Part shown: piece by piece, positions 7,565 through 15,638 of the stretch
Position numbering within the stretch: the first letter of the stretch is position 1
Layout of the letters: each line of letters starts with the position of its first letter
Source: SVTX01 sp045659745
GTDB taxonomy: Bacteria; Bacillota; Clostridia; Oscillospirales; CAG-272
Direction of reading: 5' to 3'
DNA: 47,697 bases
Assembly (NCBI GenBank): GCA_045659745.1
Contig: JAZRCL010000081.1
Span: 1 to 47,697 of the forward strand
Made by a program: the position numbers and the translations under genes
The notes under the pieces: model-generated
The model's database searches: none
Told to the model about the DNA's origin: nothing
What the model saw: only the letters and a program-made list of their open reading frames with translations

Positions 7565-8179
7565 TTGAAGAGAAGAACAGTAGTATTTATATTTAGTATT
7601 ATAGCAGTATTTATGCTCTTTTGCGTGAGTGTGTCGGCGGAAAACGTGACGCACACGGTCGTCAGGGGAGATACTTTATGGAAGATAGCGGTCAGATACG
7701 AGGTAGGGCTCGGCGAGATAAAAAGTGCAAATCCCCAATTTACAAACCCCGACCTTATATATCCCGGCCAGACAGTTTATATACCGCTGACGGACTCGTC
7801 GGTGTTGAATTTTGAGCGCGAGGTGGTAAGGCTTGTTAACGTTGAGCGTACCAAGGCGGGACTCAAAGAGCTTACTTATGACTGGGAGCTCAGTCGCGTT
7901 GCACGTATAAAATCGCAGGATATGAAGGACAATAAGTATTTTTCCCACAATAGCCCCACGTACGGCTCGCCGTTTGATATGATGAAGAGCTTTGGTATCA
8001 GATATAGAAGCGCGGGCGAGAACATAGCAAGAGGTCAGGCTACTCCGCAGGCGGTGGTAAACGCGTGGATGAATTCCTCGGGTCACCGAGCGAATATTTT
8101 GAATCCTTCGTTTACGCATATCGGAGTAGGGTACGTAGCAAGCGGCAGATACTGGACGCAGATGTTTGTGGGCAGATAA
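7565..8179 (+). CDS. Secreted LysM and CAP (SCP/PR-1) domain protein
   Basis: The 204-residue protein starts at a TTG codon with AGGAGG 11 bases upstream. It has a signal peptide (about residues 1-25, ending near SVSA), then one LysM domain (about 28-72; THTVVRGDTLWKIAVRYEV ... IYPGQTVYIP) that binds peptidoglycan. A CAP domain follows (about 85-204) with the family marks VNVERTKAGL, YFSHNSPTYG, SAGENIARGQ and SSGHRANILN. This is the common YkwD-type secreted architecture in Firmicutes. The biochemical activity of bacterial CAP domains is not well defined; cell-wall association is expected. It has its own promoter. Confidence 0.92.
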   Translation: MKRRTVVFIFSIIAVFMLFCVSVSAENVTHTVVRGDTLWKIAVRYEVGLGEIKSANPQFTNPDLIYPGQTVYIPLTDSSVLNFEREVVRLVNVERTKAGLKELTYDWELSRVARIKSQDMKDNKYFSHNSPTYGSPFDMMKSFGIRYRSAGENIARGQATPQAVVNAWMNSSGHRANILNPSFTHIGVGYVASGRYWTQMFVGR

Positions 8180-8210
8180 GCCATATTGAAGAGCCAATGG
8201 CAAATTTTTG

Positions 8211-8240
8211 TTGACATAATACCTTTGTTTATGATATAAT
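8211..8240 (+). promoter_or_regulatory. Promoter of the small membrane protein gene
   Basis: TTGACA (8211-8216) and TATAAT (8235-8240) with an 18-base spacer. Confidence 0.75.
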
Positions 8241-8290
8241 TAGGCATATAAAGCCACGAAATACGACATTATCTCGGAGGACAAGGAATT

Positions 8291-8608
8291 ATGAAAAAGA
8301 AGACCAAAAATGTGTTGAGAGTAATTATCAGCATTATCTATATCATCTGGGGATTTTATGCGCCCCTGTCAGCACTCAAGGCTGTGATCGCGCTTGACGT
8401 AGGAGCTATTGCTTCCGCAGCGGTAGGCGTGTTTATGCTGTTTGCGGGAATTTTCGGACTTTTCGGATTCAAGAAGAAAACAGGCAGAACTCTCGGCATA
8501 ATAATTTTCGTTTGTTCTCTCGTGGCAGTCATACTTGCGCTGCCGTCGATAAATGCAAGCTCTATAATCACCGCAGTGCTTGCTTGGTTGTTTATAATCT
8601 GCGGATAA
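8291..8608 (+). CDS. Small integral membrane protein
   Basis: The 105-residue protein is almost wholly hydrophobic, with about four membrane segments (residues 9-26, 31-46, 50-60 and 68-104, the last perhaps two helices), separated by a basic loop (FGFKKKTGR). The N-terminus is basic (MKKKTKN). I cannot name a family; it resembles the short, uncharacterised membrane proteins common in Clostridia. It has its own consensus promoter, a GGAGGACAAGG ribosome site and a terminator, so it is a real monocistronic gene. No motif suggests a function. Confidence 0.7.
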   Translation: MKKKTKNVLRVIISIIYIIWGFYAPLSALKAVIALDVGAIASAAVGVFMLFAGIFGLFGFKKKTGRTLGIIIFVCSLVAVILALPSINASSIITAVLAWLFIICG

Positions 8609-8610
8609 AT

Positions 8611-8645
8611 AAAAAGAAGCCGACATCGGCTTCTTTTTATTTTTT
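8611..8645 (+). terminator. Intrinsic terminator
   Basis: AAAAAGAAGCCGA and TCGGCTTCTTTTT form the stem with its own A/T tracts; functional in both directions. Confidence 0.9.
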
Positions 8646-8647
8646 CA

Positions 8648-8676
8648 TTGACAAATTTCGAGAGGAATTGTATAAT
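8648..8676 (+). promoter_or_regulatory. Consensus promoter of the ABC transporter gene
   Basis: TTGACA (8648-8653) and TATAAT (8671-8676), 17-base spacer: a perfect housekeeping promoter, with the start near 8683. Confidence 0.85.
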
Positions 8677-8714
8677 GGAAATAATATATTAAGTTAATGC
8701 AAAAGGACACAAAA

Positions 8715-10442
8715 ATGCTTAAAAGATTTCTCGCGTACTACAAGCCGCACAAATTCATATTCACGATGGACATGCTCGCGTCGCTTTTGATGTCACTGAT
8801 AGGAATTACCTATCCCATTATCACGCGTTATATGCTCAACGAGCTGTTTCCCGAGCGCCAATATAAGCTGCTCGTCATACTTGGCATAGCTCTGCTTTTG
8901 CTCTATATCATTCGAATGCTTTTACAGTTTTTCATACAGTATTACGGACACGTAATGGGCGTTCGTATGCAGGCGCAGATGCGCTCTGATATGTTCAACC
9001 ATCTTGAAAAGCTGCCGTATAAGTTTTACGATAATCACGAGACGGGTAAGATAATGTCGCGCATGACAAACGACTTGATGGACATATCCGAACTTGCTCA
9101 CCATGGCCCCGAAAATCTGCTTATTTCGTCCATTTCCATTATAATCTCATTCATATACCTCTGCACGATAAACACTCCTCTGACGCTGATTTTGTTCACC
9201 TGCGTTCCGTTTTTGCTTATCATCTCTATGGTGCTCCGCAAGAGAATGCGCGCGGCGTTCAAAAAGAGCCGTCAGTCAGTTGCCGAGATAAACGCGTCTC
9301 TTGAGAGTAGCATTTCGGGCATTCGCGTGACGAAGGCTTTTGGCAACGCGGAGCGCGAAAGCGAAAAGTTTGAGGTTGGAAATAAAAAGTTTGTCGAGGC
9401 AAGACGCGAAGCCTACAAGGCTATGGGTCAGTTCCATTCTACAACCTCGTTTGTGACGGATATATTCAACGTCGTGTTGCTTATCGCAGGCGGACTTATC
9501 CTCTTTGGTGCGACGGGTCTTGGCAAGGATATGGAATTTGGCGACTATTCCGCGTTTGTGGTGTCTATCGGCGTGTTCATTTCCCCCGTACTGACGCTTA
9601 TCAACTTTATGGAGCAGTTCCAGAACGGCGTGACGGGATTTGAGCGTTTTCTTGAAATAATGGACACCGAGCCCGAATGTGATCACCCCGACGCGACCGA
9701 CGTAGGTCAGCTTGAAGGCGAGATAGAGTTCATCAATGTTACTCATTCCTACGATGACTCAAAGGAAGTTATCAAAAACATAAATCTCAAGATAGGCAAG
9801 GGACAGAAGTTTGCGCTCGTGGGTCCCTCGGGTGGCGGTAAGACTACAATTTGTCACTTGATCCCTGCGTTTTACGACATCACCGACGGCGAGATACTCA
9901 TTGACGGCAGAGATATACGCACAATGACAAGGGCCTCATTGAGAAAAAATATAGGTATCGTTCAGCAGGATATATATCTCTTCAATGCGAGTATTAAGGA
10001 AAACATACTCTACGGCAGACTTGACGCAACCGACGAGGAAGTAGTTGAGGCGGCAAAGCGCGCAAATATCCACGACTATATTATAACTCTGCCCGAGGGC
10101 TACGAGACCCAGATAGGCGAGCGCGGAGTCAAGCTTTCTGGCGGACAGAAGCAGAGACTTTCCATCGCGCGCGTGTTCCTCAAAAACCCGCCTATACTCA
10201 TTCTTGACGAGGCGACGAGCGCCCTTGACAACGCGACCGAGATACTTATTCAGGACGCGCTTGACGAGCTTTGCCACGGCAGAACGACAATAGTCGTCGC
10301 GCACAGACTTTCCACCATCAAGAACGCGGACGAGATAGCGGTAATATCCGAAGGCTGCGTGCTTGAACAGGGAACTCACGACCAGCTCATAGAGCAGGAC
10401 GGTATGTACGCGGGACTTTATAAGCAGCAGTTCAGACAGTAA
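8715..10442 (+). CDS. ABC exporter half-transporter (TM domain plus ATPase)
   Basis: About 575 residues. An N-terminal six-helix ABC exporter domain (about residues 15-310) is followed by an ATPase domain with Walker A GPSGGGKTT (about 367-375), Q-loop GIVQQDIYLFN, signature LSGGQKQRLSIAR (about 473-485) and Walker B PILILDEATSALD (about 491-503), then the switch His in VVAHRLST. This is the MsbA/LmrA-type layout, which works as a homo- or heterodimer to export lipids, drugs or peptides. No partner is adjacent, so a homodimer is likely. ATG at 8715 has AAAGGA 7 bases upstream; the in-frame ATG at 8697 lies only about 14 bases from the transcription start with no ribosome site. Confidence 0.9.
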   Translation: MLKRFLAYYKPHKFIFTMDMLASLLMSLIGITYPIITRYMLNELFPERQYKLLVILGIALLLLYIIRMLLQFFIQYYGHVMGVRMQAQMRSDMFNHLEKLPYKFYDNHETGKIMSRMTNDLMDISELAHHGPENLLISSISIIISFIYLCTINTPLTLILFTCVPFLLIISMVLRKRMRAAFKKSRQSVAEINASLESSISGIRVTKAFGNAERESEKFEVGNKKFVEARREAYKAMGQFHSTTSFVTDIFNVVLLIAGGLILFGATGLGKDMEFGDYSAFVVSIGVFISPVLTLINFMEQFQNGVTGFERFLEIMDTEPECDHPDATDVGQLEGEIEFINVTHSYDDSKEVIKNINLKIGKGQKFALVGPSGGGKTTICHLIPAFYDITDGEILIDGRDIRTMTRASLRKNIGIVQQDIYLFNASIKENILYGRLDATDEEVVEAAKRANIHDYIITLPEGYETQIGERGVKLSGGQKQRLSIARVFLKNPPILILDEATSALDNATEILIQDALDELCHGRTTIVVAHRLSTIKNADEIAVISEGCVLEQGTHDQLIEQDGMYAGLYKQQFRQ

Positions 10443-10444
10443 TC

Positions 10445-10482
10445 AAAAAAGGCAACGGCTTTATGCCGTTGCCCTTTGTTTT
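10445..10482. terminator. Bidirectional terminator between convergent genes
   Basis: GGCAACGG and CCGTTGCC form the stem, with A6 upstream and TTTGTTTTT downstream, serving both the ABC gene and the CotH gene that converge here. Confidence 0.8.
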
Positions 10483-13310
10483 TATTTGAAGAATTTAATT
10501 GATTTGATATACATTAAGTCGCCTACCTGACATGAGCTTACAAAATCTATTCTAATACTATGGATCTCGCCCTGCCACTGAGGGATGGTTGAGGGTTGGA
10601 ACGTCAGCTTGGTGTATTGTCCGTATGTGCGCAGATATTGCGCGACTGATATTCCTGCGGTTGCGCCTTGCACAGAGCCTGCGCATAGGAAGAGTTCCAT
10701 ATTGTTGTAATGGTCTTGGCGGTTTGTGGCAGGTATCATAAACTCTATCTCAATATACGGATAATCCTGCGCGCTATAGCTTTCGGCAAAACGTGATATA
10801 TCAAAAGTGAAGAACGGATCGCTTGATTCGGTGACCTGAATCATAAGGCCATTTTCTGTCATAACCGCGGCACAGTTGTGGAAACCCGTAAGATAATTTT
10901 GAATATCGGGGTTTGTAAAGTCAAAATTCAAAACGGATGACGGATTAGACGGCTGGGGCGGCTGTGGTGGCTCGGGCATTTGGGGCTTCTCGCCGTCGCC
11001 CCAAACGTAGTCAAGCCAATCAAGGCGCAGATACAACCATTCCGACAGAAAATCTACCGCGTCGGCATGGCAGGTAAACTTTGAATGACAATCCACGCAA
11101 TGATGGAATAAGAGGGTGCGTTTCCAATATGCATAATCCTTCTGGTAATACTTGCCGTAAAGTGCGCACATAACGTTAAGATTGTTCGCGACTCCGTAAA
11201 GCTCGTCGACGTGCTCCTCCCAGACGTCCTTTATCATATCCTCAAACCACGGGATGTTGCCGAACAGCACGAACATGGTGTTGACGCGCATACCGTCGCT
11301 ATAGGTAAAGTTTGTCGCATAGTAATCAAACGGCGAGTGAGTTGAGTCGTAATGTGTATTCGCGAGCGCGAAGTCAAAGTCCCAAGGAGGACCGAGCGTC
11401 AGTCTGCCGTCGCCCTCGGGGCTTAAGTCAACGTACATATTATACGTTCCCGCGTCAAGATTTTTGACTATCTCGTCAAGTATGCAAAGACGCACGCATG
11501 CGTCTATGTTGAACACGGCATCAATAGTCTCTATCTGCTTTTCTTCTTTTGTCGTACCGACAAAGGAGGTTTTTTTCGAGAGATTTCCTTGTTTGTCAAG
11601 CGTATAATACTTGTTATGATTGACAGCCTGATTTATTACCTCGTATACGCCCTCGACGTATTTTTTTACGTAAGCTATCTGCGCATTGGTATAATCTCCG
11701 CCCGAGAGCGAGAAGTTTCCGCCGCCTGCGTAGGAGGTAGTGCCGTTTCTGTCGGTTGTGTAAATGGTTGTGCCGATAGACACTGTGTTGGGCTCGTCGC
11801 TGCGTCCGCCCTGACCTACGAGAAGATAACCTATCTCGAGCGAAGTATCAGTGTCCTCGCGCTCGTATATGTTAACGCGATTGCCGTCTATCTGCGTCTG
11901 CTCGCATAGCAGATAAACGCCCTGATACCTGTTGTTTATATACACCTCGACGGGAGTGAAGTCGGATGAGAAATATTTGCCATCGTTGAGTATGTCCGCC
12001 ATACTGAAGGTAGTGTACGTGCGTAGCATGGTGGAATCAAAATAATCCGCAAGCAATACCCAGCTCTTGAATTTCTTACCATTGTTGAGTCCGAGTACGT
12101 TTTGTTTTTTGTCAAATTTTATGCGGTAGGGCTTTTTGGGTGCGCCTGCGGTGGAGTTTCCACGCAGACGTATTCCTGCGGTTATATCCGAAAAAGCAAA
12201 TTCTTCGTCGCATCCCGAAAGAGATATTTTAGCCGACGTATAATTTTCTGTGGAGTTTATACCCACTCCGCTTGTGTTGACGTCAATTCTCGGGAGGGTG
12301 GACGCTTCAACGTCACCGGCGGTTAACGTATCGCCGCAGCCCGTACACATACTGTATTTGTAAATGTGCCCCGTGGGGGGAATCTCCGTCTGCGCGGACA
12401 TGACAAGCTTACATCTTGAGCAATACGTTCCTCCCTCAAGCCCGGAATCCGTGCAGGTGGGCGGTACGTAATCAGCGCTTATTTCCGAGTGACCGAGTGT
12501 GTCAACAAGCTTCTCGTCGCAGACAGTACATAACTGCGGAGTTGTACAGGTAGCGATGGCTCCTGGTGTGTGCCCCTTTGCGCCTTCCACAACAGCCTTG
12601 CAGACCGAGCAGGTTATGGACGTAGTACAGCTCGCTTTGCCCTCGGGAGTGTGGGGAAGAAGATCAAGCACTAACTGTCCGACTATCGCGCCGCAATCGA
12701 GGCAGAAGTTGATATCTGTGCCGTTTTGAGAGCAGGTGGATATGCTGAAATTTTGCCACTTGGTGTTCTCATGAGCGCAACCGTAGCCGCAGACCTCACA
12801 TATATCCGTGCCGCCTGTTTGATGCTCTGACGGCGACGTGGTCAAATCACACCCGGTGCATTTCTGCCAATGCTTGTTTTCGTCTGCCTCATAAGACATA
12901 TTCCAGATATGTCCTTTTGCCGCGAGCGTCACTTGCTCAAGAATGACGGTGTTGCAGACAGAGCATACCGCTCCGTCCGAGATTCCTTGTTCAAGACAGG
13001 TTGCGGGAGTGCCATTGACGGTCACCGGCGTGTGCGCGAGCTTTGCTGTTTTTGCGGGAGTGAGGATTATCTCTCCGCACTCGGAGCATTTTTTGCCCTC
13101 GGTGTAGCCGTCCGACATGCAGGTCGCGGGGACGGCAGGAATAAGCTCCTCGGTGTGTATATGATCATTTGAGCTTGGTTTTTCAGTTGGGGACGGGGAT
13201 TGCTCTCCCGGGTCTTGAGGGTCACTGCATGCGGATAGGCACAAGCATACCGCAAGCATCAATACAAGTGCCAGAATTATGTAAATACGTTTGCTAAAAA
13301 ATGCCTTCAT
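10482..13310 (-). CDS. CotH-kinase-family lipoprotein with CxxC repeats
   Basis: The 942-residue protein begins with a lipoprotein signal (LMLAVCLCLSACSDP; lipid Cys near residue 28), so it is anchored outside the membrane. A Ser/Pro/Glu-rich spacer leads into about eight repeats (residues 50-330) with CSECG, CSVCN, CTGC, CEVCG, CLDCG, CSVCK, CTVCD and CSRC pairs, resembling tandem zinc-ribbon-like modules. A CotH domain follows (about 340-760): IRLRGNSTAGAPKKPYRIKF, WVLLADYFDSTMLRTY, YQGVYLLCEQTQI and GPPWDFDFALAN, which match the atypical CotH kinase fold. The C-terminal 150 residues look like a beta-sandwich. CotH proteins can phosphorylate spore-coat or extracellular proteins, and gut homologues occur on the cell surface. 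A GGGAGGAA ribosome site precedes the ATG. Confidence 0.88.
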   Translation of the reverse strand: MKAFFSKRIYIILALVLMLAVCLCLSACSDPQDPGEQSPSPTEKPSSNDHIHTEELIPAVPATCMSDGYTEGKKCSECGEIILTPAKTAKLAHTPVTVNGTPATCLEQGISDGAVCSVCNTVILEQVTLAAKGHIWNMSYEADENKHWQKCTGCDLTTSPSEHQTGGTDICEVCGYGCAHENTKWQNFSISTCSQNGTDINFCLDCGAIVGQLVLDLLPHTPEGKASCTTSITCSVCKAVVEGAKGHTPGAIATCTTPQLCTVCDEKLVDTLGHSEISADYVPPTCTDSGLEGGTYCSRCKLVMSAQTEIPPTGHIYKYSMCTGCGDTLTAGDVEASTLPRIDVNTSGVGINSTENYTSAKISLSGCDEEFAFSDITAGIRLRGNSTAGAPKKPYRIKFDKKQNVLGLNNGKKFKSWVLLADYFDSTMLRTYTTFSMADILNDGKYFSSDFTPVEVYINNRYQGVYLLCEQTQIDGNRVNIYEREDTDTSLEIGYLLVGQGGRSDEPNTVSIGTTIYTTDRNGTTSYAGGGNFSLSGGDYTNAQIAYVKKYVEGVYEVINQAVNHNKYYTLDKQGNLSKKTSFVGTTKEEKQIETIDAVFNIDACVRLCILDEIVKNLDAGTYNMYVDLSPEGDGRLTLGPPWDFDFALANTHYDSTHSPFDYYATNFTYSDGMRVNTMFVLFGNIPWFEDMIKDVWEEHVDELYGVANNLNVMCALYGKYYQKDYAYWKRTLLFHHCVDCHSKFTCHADAVDFLSEWLYLRLDWLDYVWGDGEKPQMPEPPQPPQPSNPSSVLNFDFTNPDIQNYLTGFHNCAAVMTENGLMIQVTESSDPFFTFDISRFAESYSAQDYPYIEIEFMIPATNRQDHYNNMELFLCAGSVQGATAGISVAQYLRTYGQYTKLTFQPSTIPQWQGEIHSIRIDFVSSCQVGDLMYIKSIKFFK

Positions 13311-13342
13311 ACATTCCTCCCAAGCGATAACTTTCCAATTAT

Positions 13343-13371
13343 ATTTTACACTATTTTATAGTATATGTCAA
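13343..13371 (-). promoter_or_regulatory. Promoter of the CotH gene
   Basis: On the minus strand TTGACA (13366-13371) and TAAAAT (13343-13348) with a 17-base spacer. Confidence 0.75.
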
Positions 13372-13387
13372 GAGTCGCATGCCACCG

Positions 13388-13416
13388 TTGACAAATTCGC
13401 GCAATTGAGGTATAAT
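13388..13416 (+). promoter_or_regulatory. Consensus promoter of the cytidylate-kinase-like gene
   Basis: TTGACA (13388-13393) and TATAAT (13411-13416), 17-base spacer. It diverges from the CotH promoter 17 bases away. Confidence 0.85.
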
Positions 13417-13447
13417 AAACTAAAGCATATCCAAAGGGGTAATTTAT

Positions 13448-14080
13448 ATGAAGATAGTGACAGTAAGCCGCGAGTTTGGAAGCGGCGGAAGAGAGCTTGG
13501 ACGCAGACTTGCAGAAAAGCTCGGATTTGATTATTACGATCAGGAAATTATAACGGCGATAGCGCAAAATTGTCCTTTCGACGAGGGCTACGTTGAAAAA
13601 ACGCTTGAGGAAGGCGGTTGGCAGACAATGACGCTCAACTGCGGTTGCTCGCTTGACGGCTTGGTTGCAGTGCAGAATCTCCAGACCGAGATTATCGCCG
13701 AGGAGAGAAGAGTGCTTGAGGGCATTGCGGCTCGCGGCAGAGATTGTGTTGTCGTTGGAAGAAATGCGGACGCGTTTCTGTCTGAGGAGCAGCTACTCAA
13801 GGTGTTTGTCTGCGCTACTATGGAGTCGCGTGTTCAGCGTTGTATGAAGCATCTCAGAGAAGACGAGAAAAATATTACCCCTCAAAAAATGGAGAGAAAA
13901 ATTCGAAAGGTTGACAAAAACCGTGTTCGCACGGCGGAGTTTTTCTCGGAGTCGGGCTGGGGTATTCCCGAAAATTATAATATCGTCGTAAACACGACGG
14001 GCTGGGATATAGACGAGCTTTCGACGGTGCTCGCTGAGTTCTCAAAAAAGTGGTTTGATAAGACCGAGAAAAAGATATAA
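13448..14080 (+). CDS. Cytidylate-kinase-like P-loop protein
   Basis: The 210-residue cytoplasmic protein matches the cytidylate-kinase-like family (AAA_27 type): an opening ITVSREFGSGGRELG-like P-loop (here KIVTVSREFGSGGRELGRRL, residues 2-21), then LGFDYYDQEIITAIA (about 26-40), a central GRDCVVVGRNADAFL (about 98-112) and the LID-like RKVDKNRVRTAEFFSESGWG (about 153-172). The family resembles CMP kinase but its substrate is largely undefined; it is not the main cmk, which is longer and starts differently. The gene is monocistronic with a consensus promoter and a shared bidirectional terminator. Confidence 0.85.
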   Translation: MKIVTVSREFGSGGRELGRRLAEKLGFDYYDQEIITAIAQNCPFDEGYVEKTLEEGGWQTMTLNCGCSLDGLVAVQNLQTEIIAEERRVLEGIAARGRDCVVVGRNADAFLSEEQLLKVFVCATMESRVQRCMKHLREDEKNITPQKMERKIRKVDKNRVRTAEFFSESGWGIPENYNIVVNTTGWDIDELSTVLAEFSKKWFDKTEKKI

Positions 14081-14120
14081 CAAAAGCCCTTGTCTGCACA
14101 GGCAAGGGCTTTTGTTATTA
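14080..14120. terminator. Bidirectional terminator
   Basis: AACAAAAGCCCTTGTCTG and the matching CAGGCAAGGGCTTTTGTT arm form a long stem with A and T runs on both sides, between convergent genes. Confidence 0.9.
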
Positions 14121-14987
14121 TATTTTGTTGTAGATATCGTCTGCAAGCTGACAAATCTGCGCCGCTTCTGCATCAGAGCAGGTCTTGAGTGTGGTCTTTT
14201 TCGGCAGTCCCCATATATCAAAAAGGGAAGGGCCAATCCACTCATTTTGGCCGCAGTCACAAAACAGTCCGCGCAAAATACAAAGGCTTGCTTTTTTGGG
14301 GCTCATAAAAAGTACTTTCATCGGGTGCTTTATAAGCGCGAAAATCACCCTTGGGTAGTGCGAGGTGATGTTTGTAAACGTAATTCCGGGGTGTACGACC
14401 GAAAGCCCACTCTCGCCCTCAAACAGACCGTAGAGCGAGAACATAAGAAATCTTTTGGAGTTTCCGTACACCTTGCTTGACTTTTTGCGCGTTGAAAAGT
14501 CGATGTCACCTGTGTCAATTTTTGAGTAGTTGTGCGCGATACTGCCAACGGCGACTATTTTGCCGCCCTTGTCTTGAATGTAAGGCTTCAGCTCGCGCGC
14601 CATATAATACGGCGAGAGAAAATTGACCTGAAAAATATTGTTGTAGCCACTTTTACATACAAATCTCGGCACGTGATAAATTCCCGCGTTGAAAATTATA
14701 TAGTCGGGCGGTTGCTCGCATAATTTGTCTGTGACAGACTTGACGTTATCAATATCCGACAGGTCAAGTCGCATATAGTCAGCGCGCAGGTCGGGATGAG
14801 TTCTTTTGAGTTTGTCAATGAGCTGATTTGCCTTGTTCTCATTTCTGTCGAGAAGCAAAAGCGACGCGCCGAGGTCTGCAAGATGTGAGCAGAGCGCCTG
14901 ACCCAGCCCGCCCGTCGAGCCGCTTATCGCCACGACCTTGCCCGATAGGGAGTATGTATTTTTGTTAAGCCATTTTTGTGTGTTCAT
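14118..14987 (-). CDS. Short-chain dehydrogenase/reductase (SDR)
   Basis: The 289-residue protein has the SDR Rossmann fold: the NAD(P)-binding GSTGGLGQ motif at about residues 23-30 (classical TGxxxGxG), NAG at about 100 (IIFNAGIYH) and the active-site Tyr and Lys in YGNSK (about 175-179), with a Ser in the preceding strand region (VAVGSIAHN). The C-terminal half resembles retinol-dehydrogenase-like SDRs. It should oxidise or reduce an alcohol/ketone; substrate cannot be called. It has a ribosome-like GAGGACTCCC just before ATG and a good promoter. No operon partner. Confidence 0.87.
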   Translation of the reverse strand: MNTQKWLNKNTYSLSGKVVAISGSTGGLGQALCSHLADLGASLLLLDRNENKANQLIDKLKRTHPDLRADYMRLDLSDIDNVKSVTDKLCEQPPDYIIFNAGIYHVPRFVCKSGYNNIFQVNFLSPYYMARELKPYIQDKGGKIVAVGSIAHNYSKIDTGDIDFSTRKKSSKVYGNSKRFLMFSLYGLFEGESGLSVVHPGITFTNITSHYPRVIFALIKHPMKVLFMSPKKASLCILRGLFCDCGQNEWIGPSLFDIWGLPKKTTLKTCSDAEAAQICQLADDIYNKI

Positions 14988-15020
14988 GGGAGTCCTCGTG
15001 GGTGTTTTATATGGATATTA

Positions 15021-15048
15021 TATCATACAAATGAGCGCATTTCAATAT
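15021..15048 (-). promoter_or_regulatory. Promoter of the SDR gene
   Basis: On the minus strand TTGAAA and TATAAT are 17 bases apart in the A/T-rich segment just right of the SDR start (ATTATATCAT reads TGATATAAT on the minus strand). Confidence 0.6.
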
Positions 15049-15077
15049 TTTTTGAACAAAGATGGATTGGGATAATA

Positions 15078-15260
15078 GGGATTCGAACCTTTACATAGCC
15101 TGCGGCAGGTGATCGATTTCTCTTGCCCTCCCTCTCCGCCAACGCAAAAAGCATTGAACAGGGAAGTATGGTTAGGCAGTGTTGACGGGATTCGAACCTT
15201 TACATAGCCTGCGGCTATGTGATCGAGTTCTCTCACCCTCCCTCTCCGCCAACGCAAAAA
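15078..15260 (-). repeat. Two tandem tRNA-Ser-derived composite repeats
   Basis: Two units begin with GGGATTCGAACC at 15078 and 15187, and the real tRNA-Ser has the same motif at 15298, giving a period of about 110 bases. On the minus strand each unit holds an inverted copy of the tRNA 3' end (GGCGGAGAGGGAGGG), a hairpin with a GCAG loop (ACATAGCC/GGCTATGT in the second unit) and then a direct T-arm copy (GGTTCGAATCCC). The units end in GCGTT. They lack anticodon arms and a CCA end, so they are not functional tRNAs. Confidence 0.75.
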
Positions 15261-15280
15261 GGACGCCATTGGCGTCCTTT
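15256..15280 (-). terminator. Terminator of tRNA-Ser
   Basis: GGACGCC and GGCGTCC flank ATT, with AAAAA/TTTTT on the minus-strand downstream side, 5 bases after the CCA end. Confidence 0.85.
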
Positions 15281-15284
15281 GCAT

Positions 15285-15373
15285 TGGCGGAGAGGGAGGG
15301 ATTCGAACCCTCGTGTGCTTTCGCACAAACTGATTTCGAGTCAGCCCCGTTATGACCACTTCGATACCTCTCC
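15285..15373 (-). tRNA. tRNA-Ser (anticodon CGA)
   Basis: On the minus strand an 89-base type II tRNA is complete: acceptor stem GGAGAGG/CCTCTCC with discriminator G, anticodon loop CTCGAAA (anticodon CGA), a long variable arm (TGTGCGAAAGCACA), T-arm GAGGG-TTCGAAT-CCCTC, and an encoded CCA (TGG at 15285-15287 on the plus strand). It decodes UCG. All stems pair normally. Confidence 0.97.
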
Positions 15374-15414
15374 ATGTTTATTAAGTTGTGTGCCGTAATT
15401 TCTGCGACTTATGT

Positions 15415-15443
15415 ATTATATCATATATTTTTTGAAAATGCAA
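15415..15443 (-). promoter_or_regulatory. Promoter of tRNA-Ser
   Basis: On the minus strand TTGCAT (15438-15443) and TATAAT (15415-15420), 17-base spacer. Confidence 0.7.
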
Positions 15444-15531
15444 TAGCAAATCATAAATTCTTTTTCAAAGATTTTGTCTAAATTTCGGCAAGTGTGTTTT
15501 CTATAAATGGGGAGGTATAATTCACAATAAA

Positions 15532-15550
15532 TTTGAGAATCATTCTCAAA
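15532..15550. promoter_or_regulatory. Fur/Zur-type operator, upstream box
   Basis: A perfect 9-1-9 palindrome, TTTGAGAAT-C-ATTCTCAAA, ends 6 bases before the -35 element. It contains the 7-1-7 pattern TGAGAAT-N-ATTCTCA, close to the Firmicutes Fur-family box TGATAATnATTATCA. Confidence 0.85.
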
Positions 15551-15555
15551 AGTCA

Positions 15556-15584
15556 TTGACAATTGCGCGAGTATATGGTATAAT
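15556..15584 (+). promoter_or_regulatory. Consensus promoter of the fur-znu operon
   Basis: TTGACA (15556-15561) and TATAAT (15579-15584), 17-base spacer, placed exactly between the two Fur-type boxes. Confidence 0.9.
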
Positions 15585-15596
15585 TTCTTTTGGTTT

Positions 15597-15611
15597 TGAG
15601 AATGATTCTCA
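15597..15611. promoter_or_regulatory. Fur/Zur-type operator, downstream box
   Basis: TGAGAAT-G-ATTCTCA, a perfect 7-1-7 box at about +6 to +20. Its centre lies 63 bases (six helical turns) from the upstream box, so repressor dimers would bind on the same face of the DNA. Confidence 0.85.
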
Positions 15612-15638
15612 TTTTTATTTGTTCAACAGGAGATAAAT

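Noticed and set aside
15078..15287. Phage/ICE attachment-site duplication at tRNA-Ser
   Set aside because: The copies contain only the T-arm in direct orientation, not the tRNA 3' end, and no integrase or cargo is present.
15042..15375. Minus-strand ORFs of 67 and 105 codons across the tRNA-Ser region
   Set aside because: They read through the tRNA, its terminator and the derived repeats; the repeats explain them.
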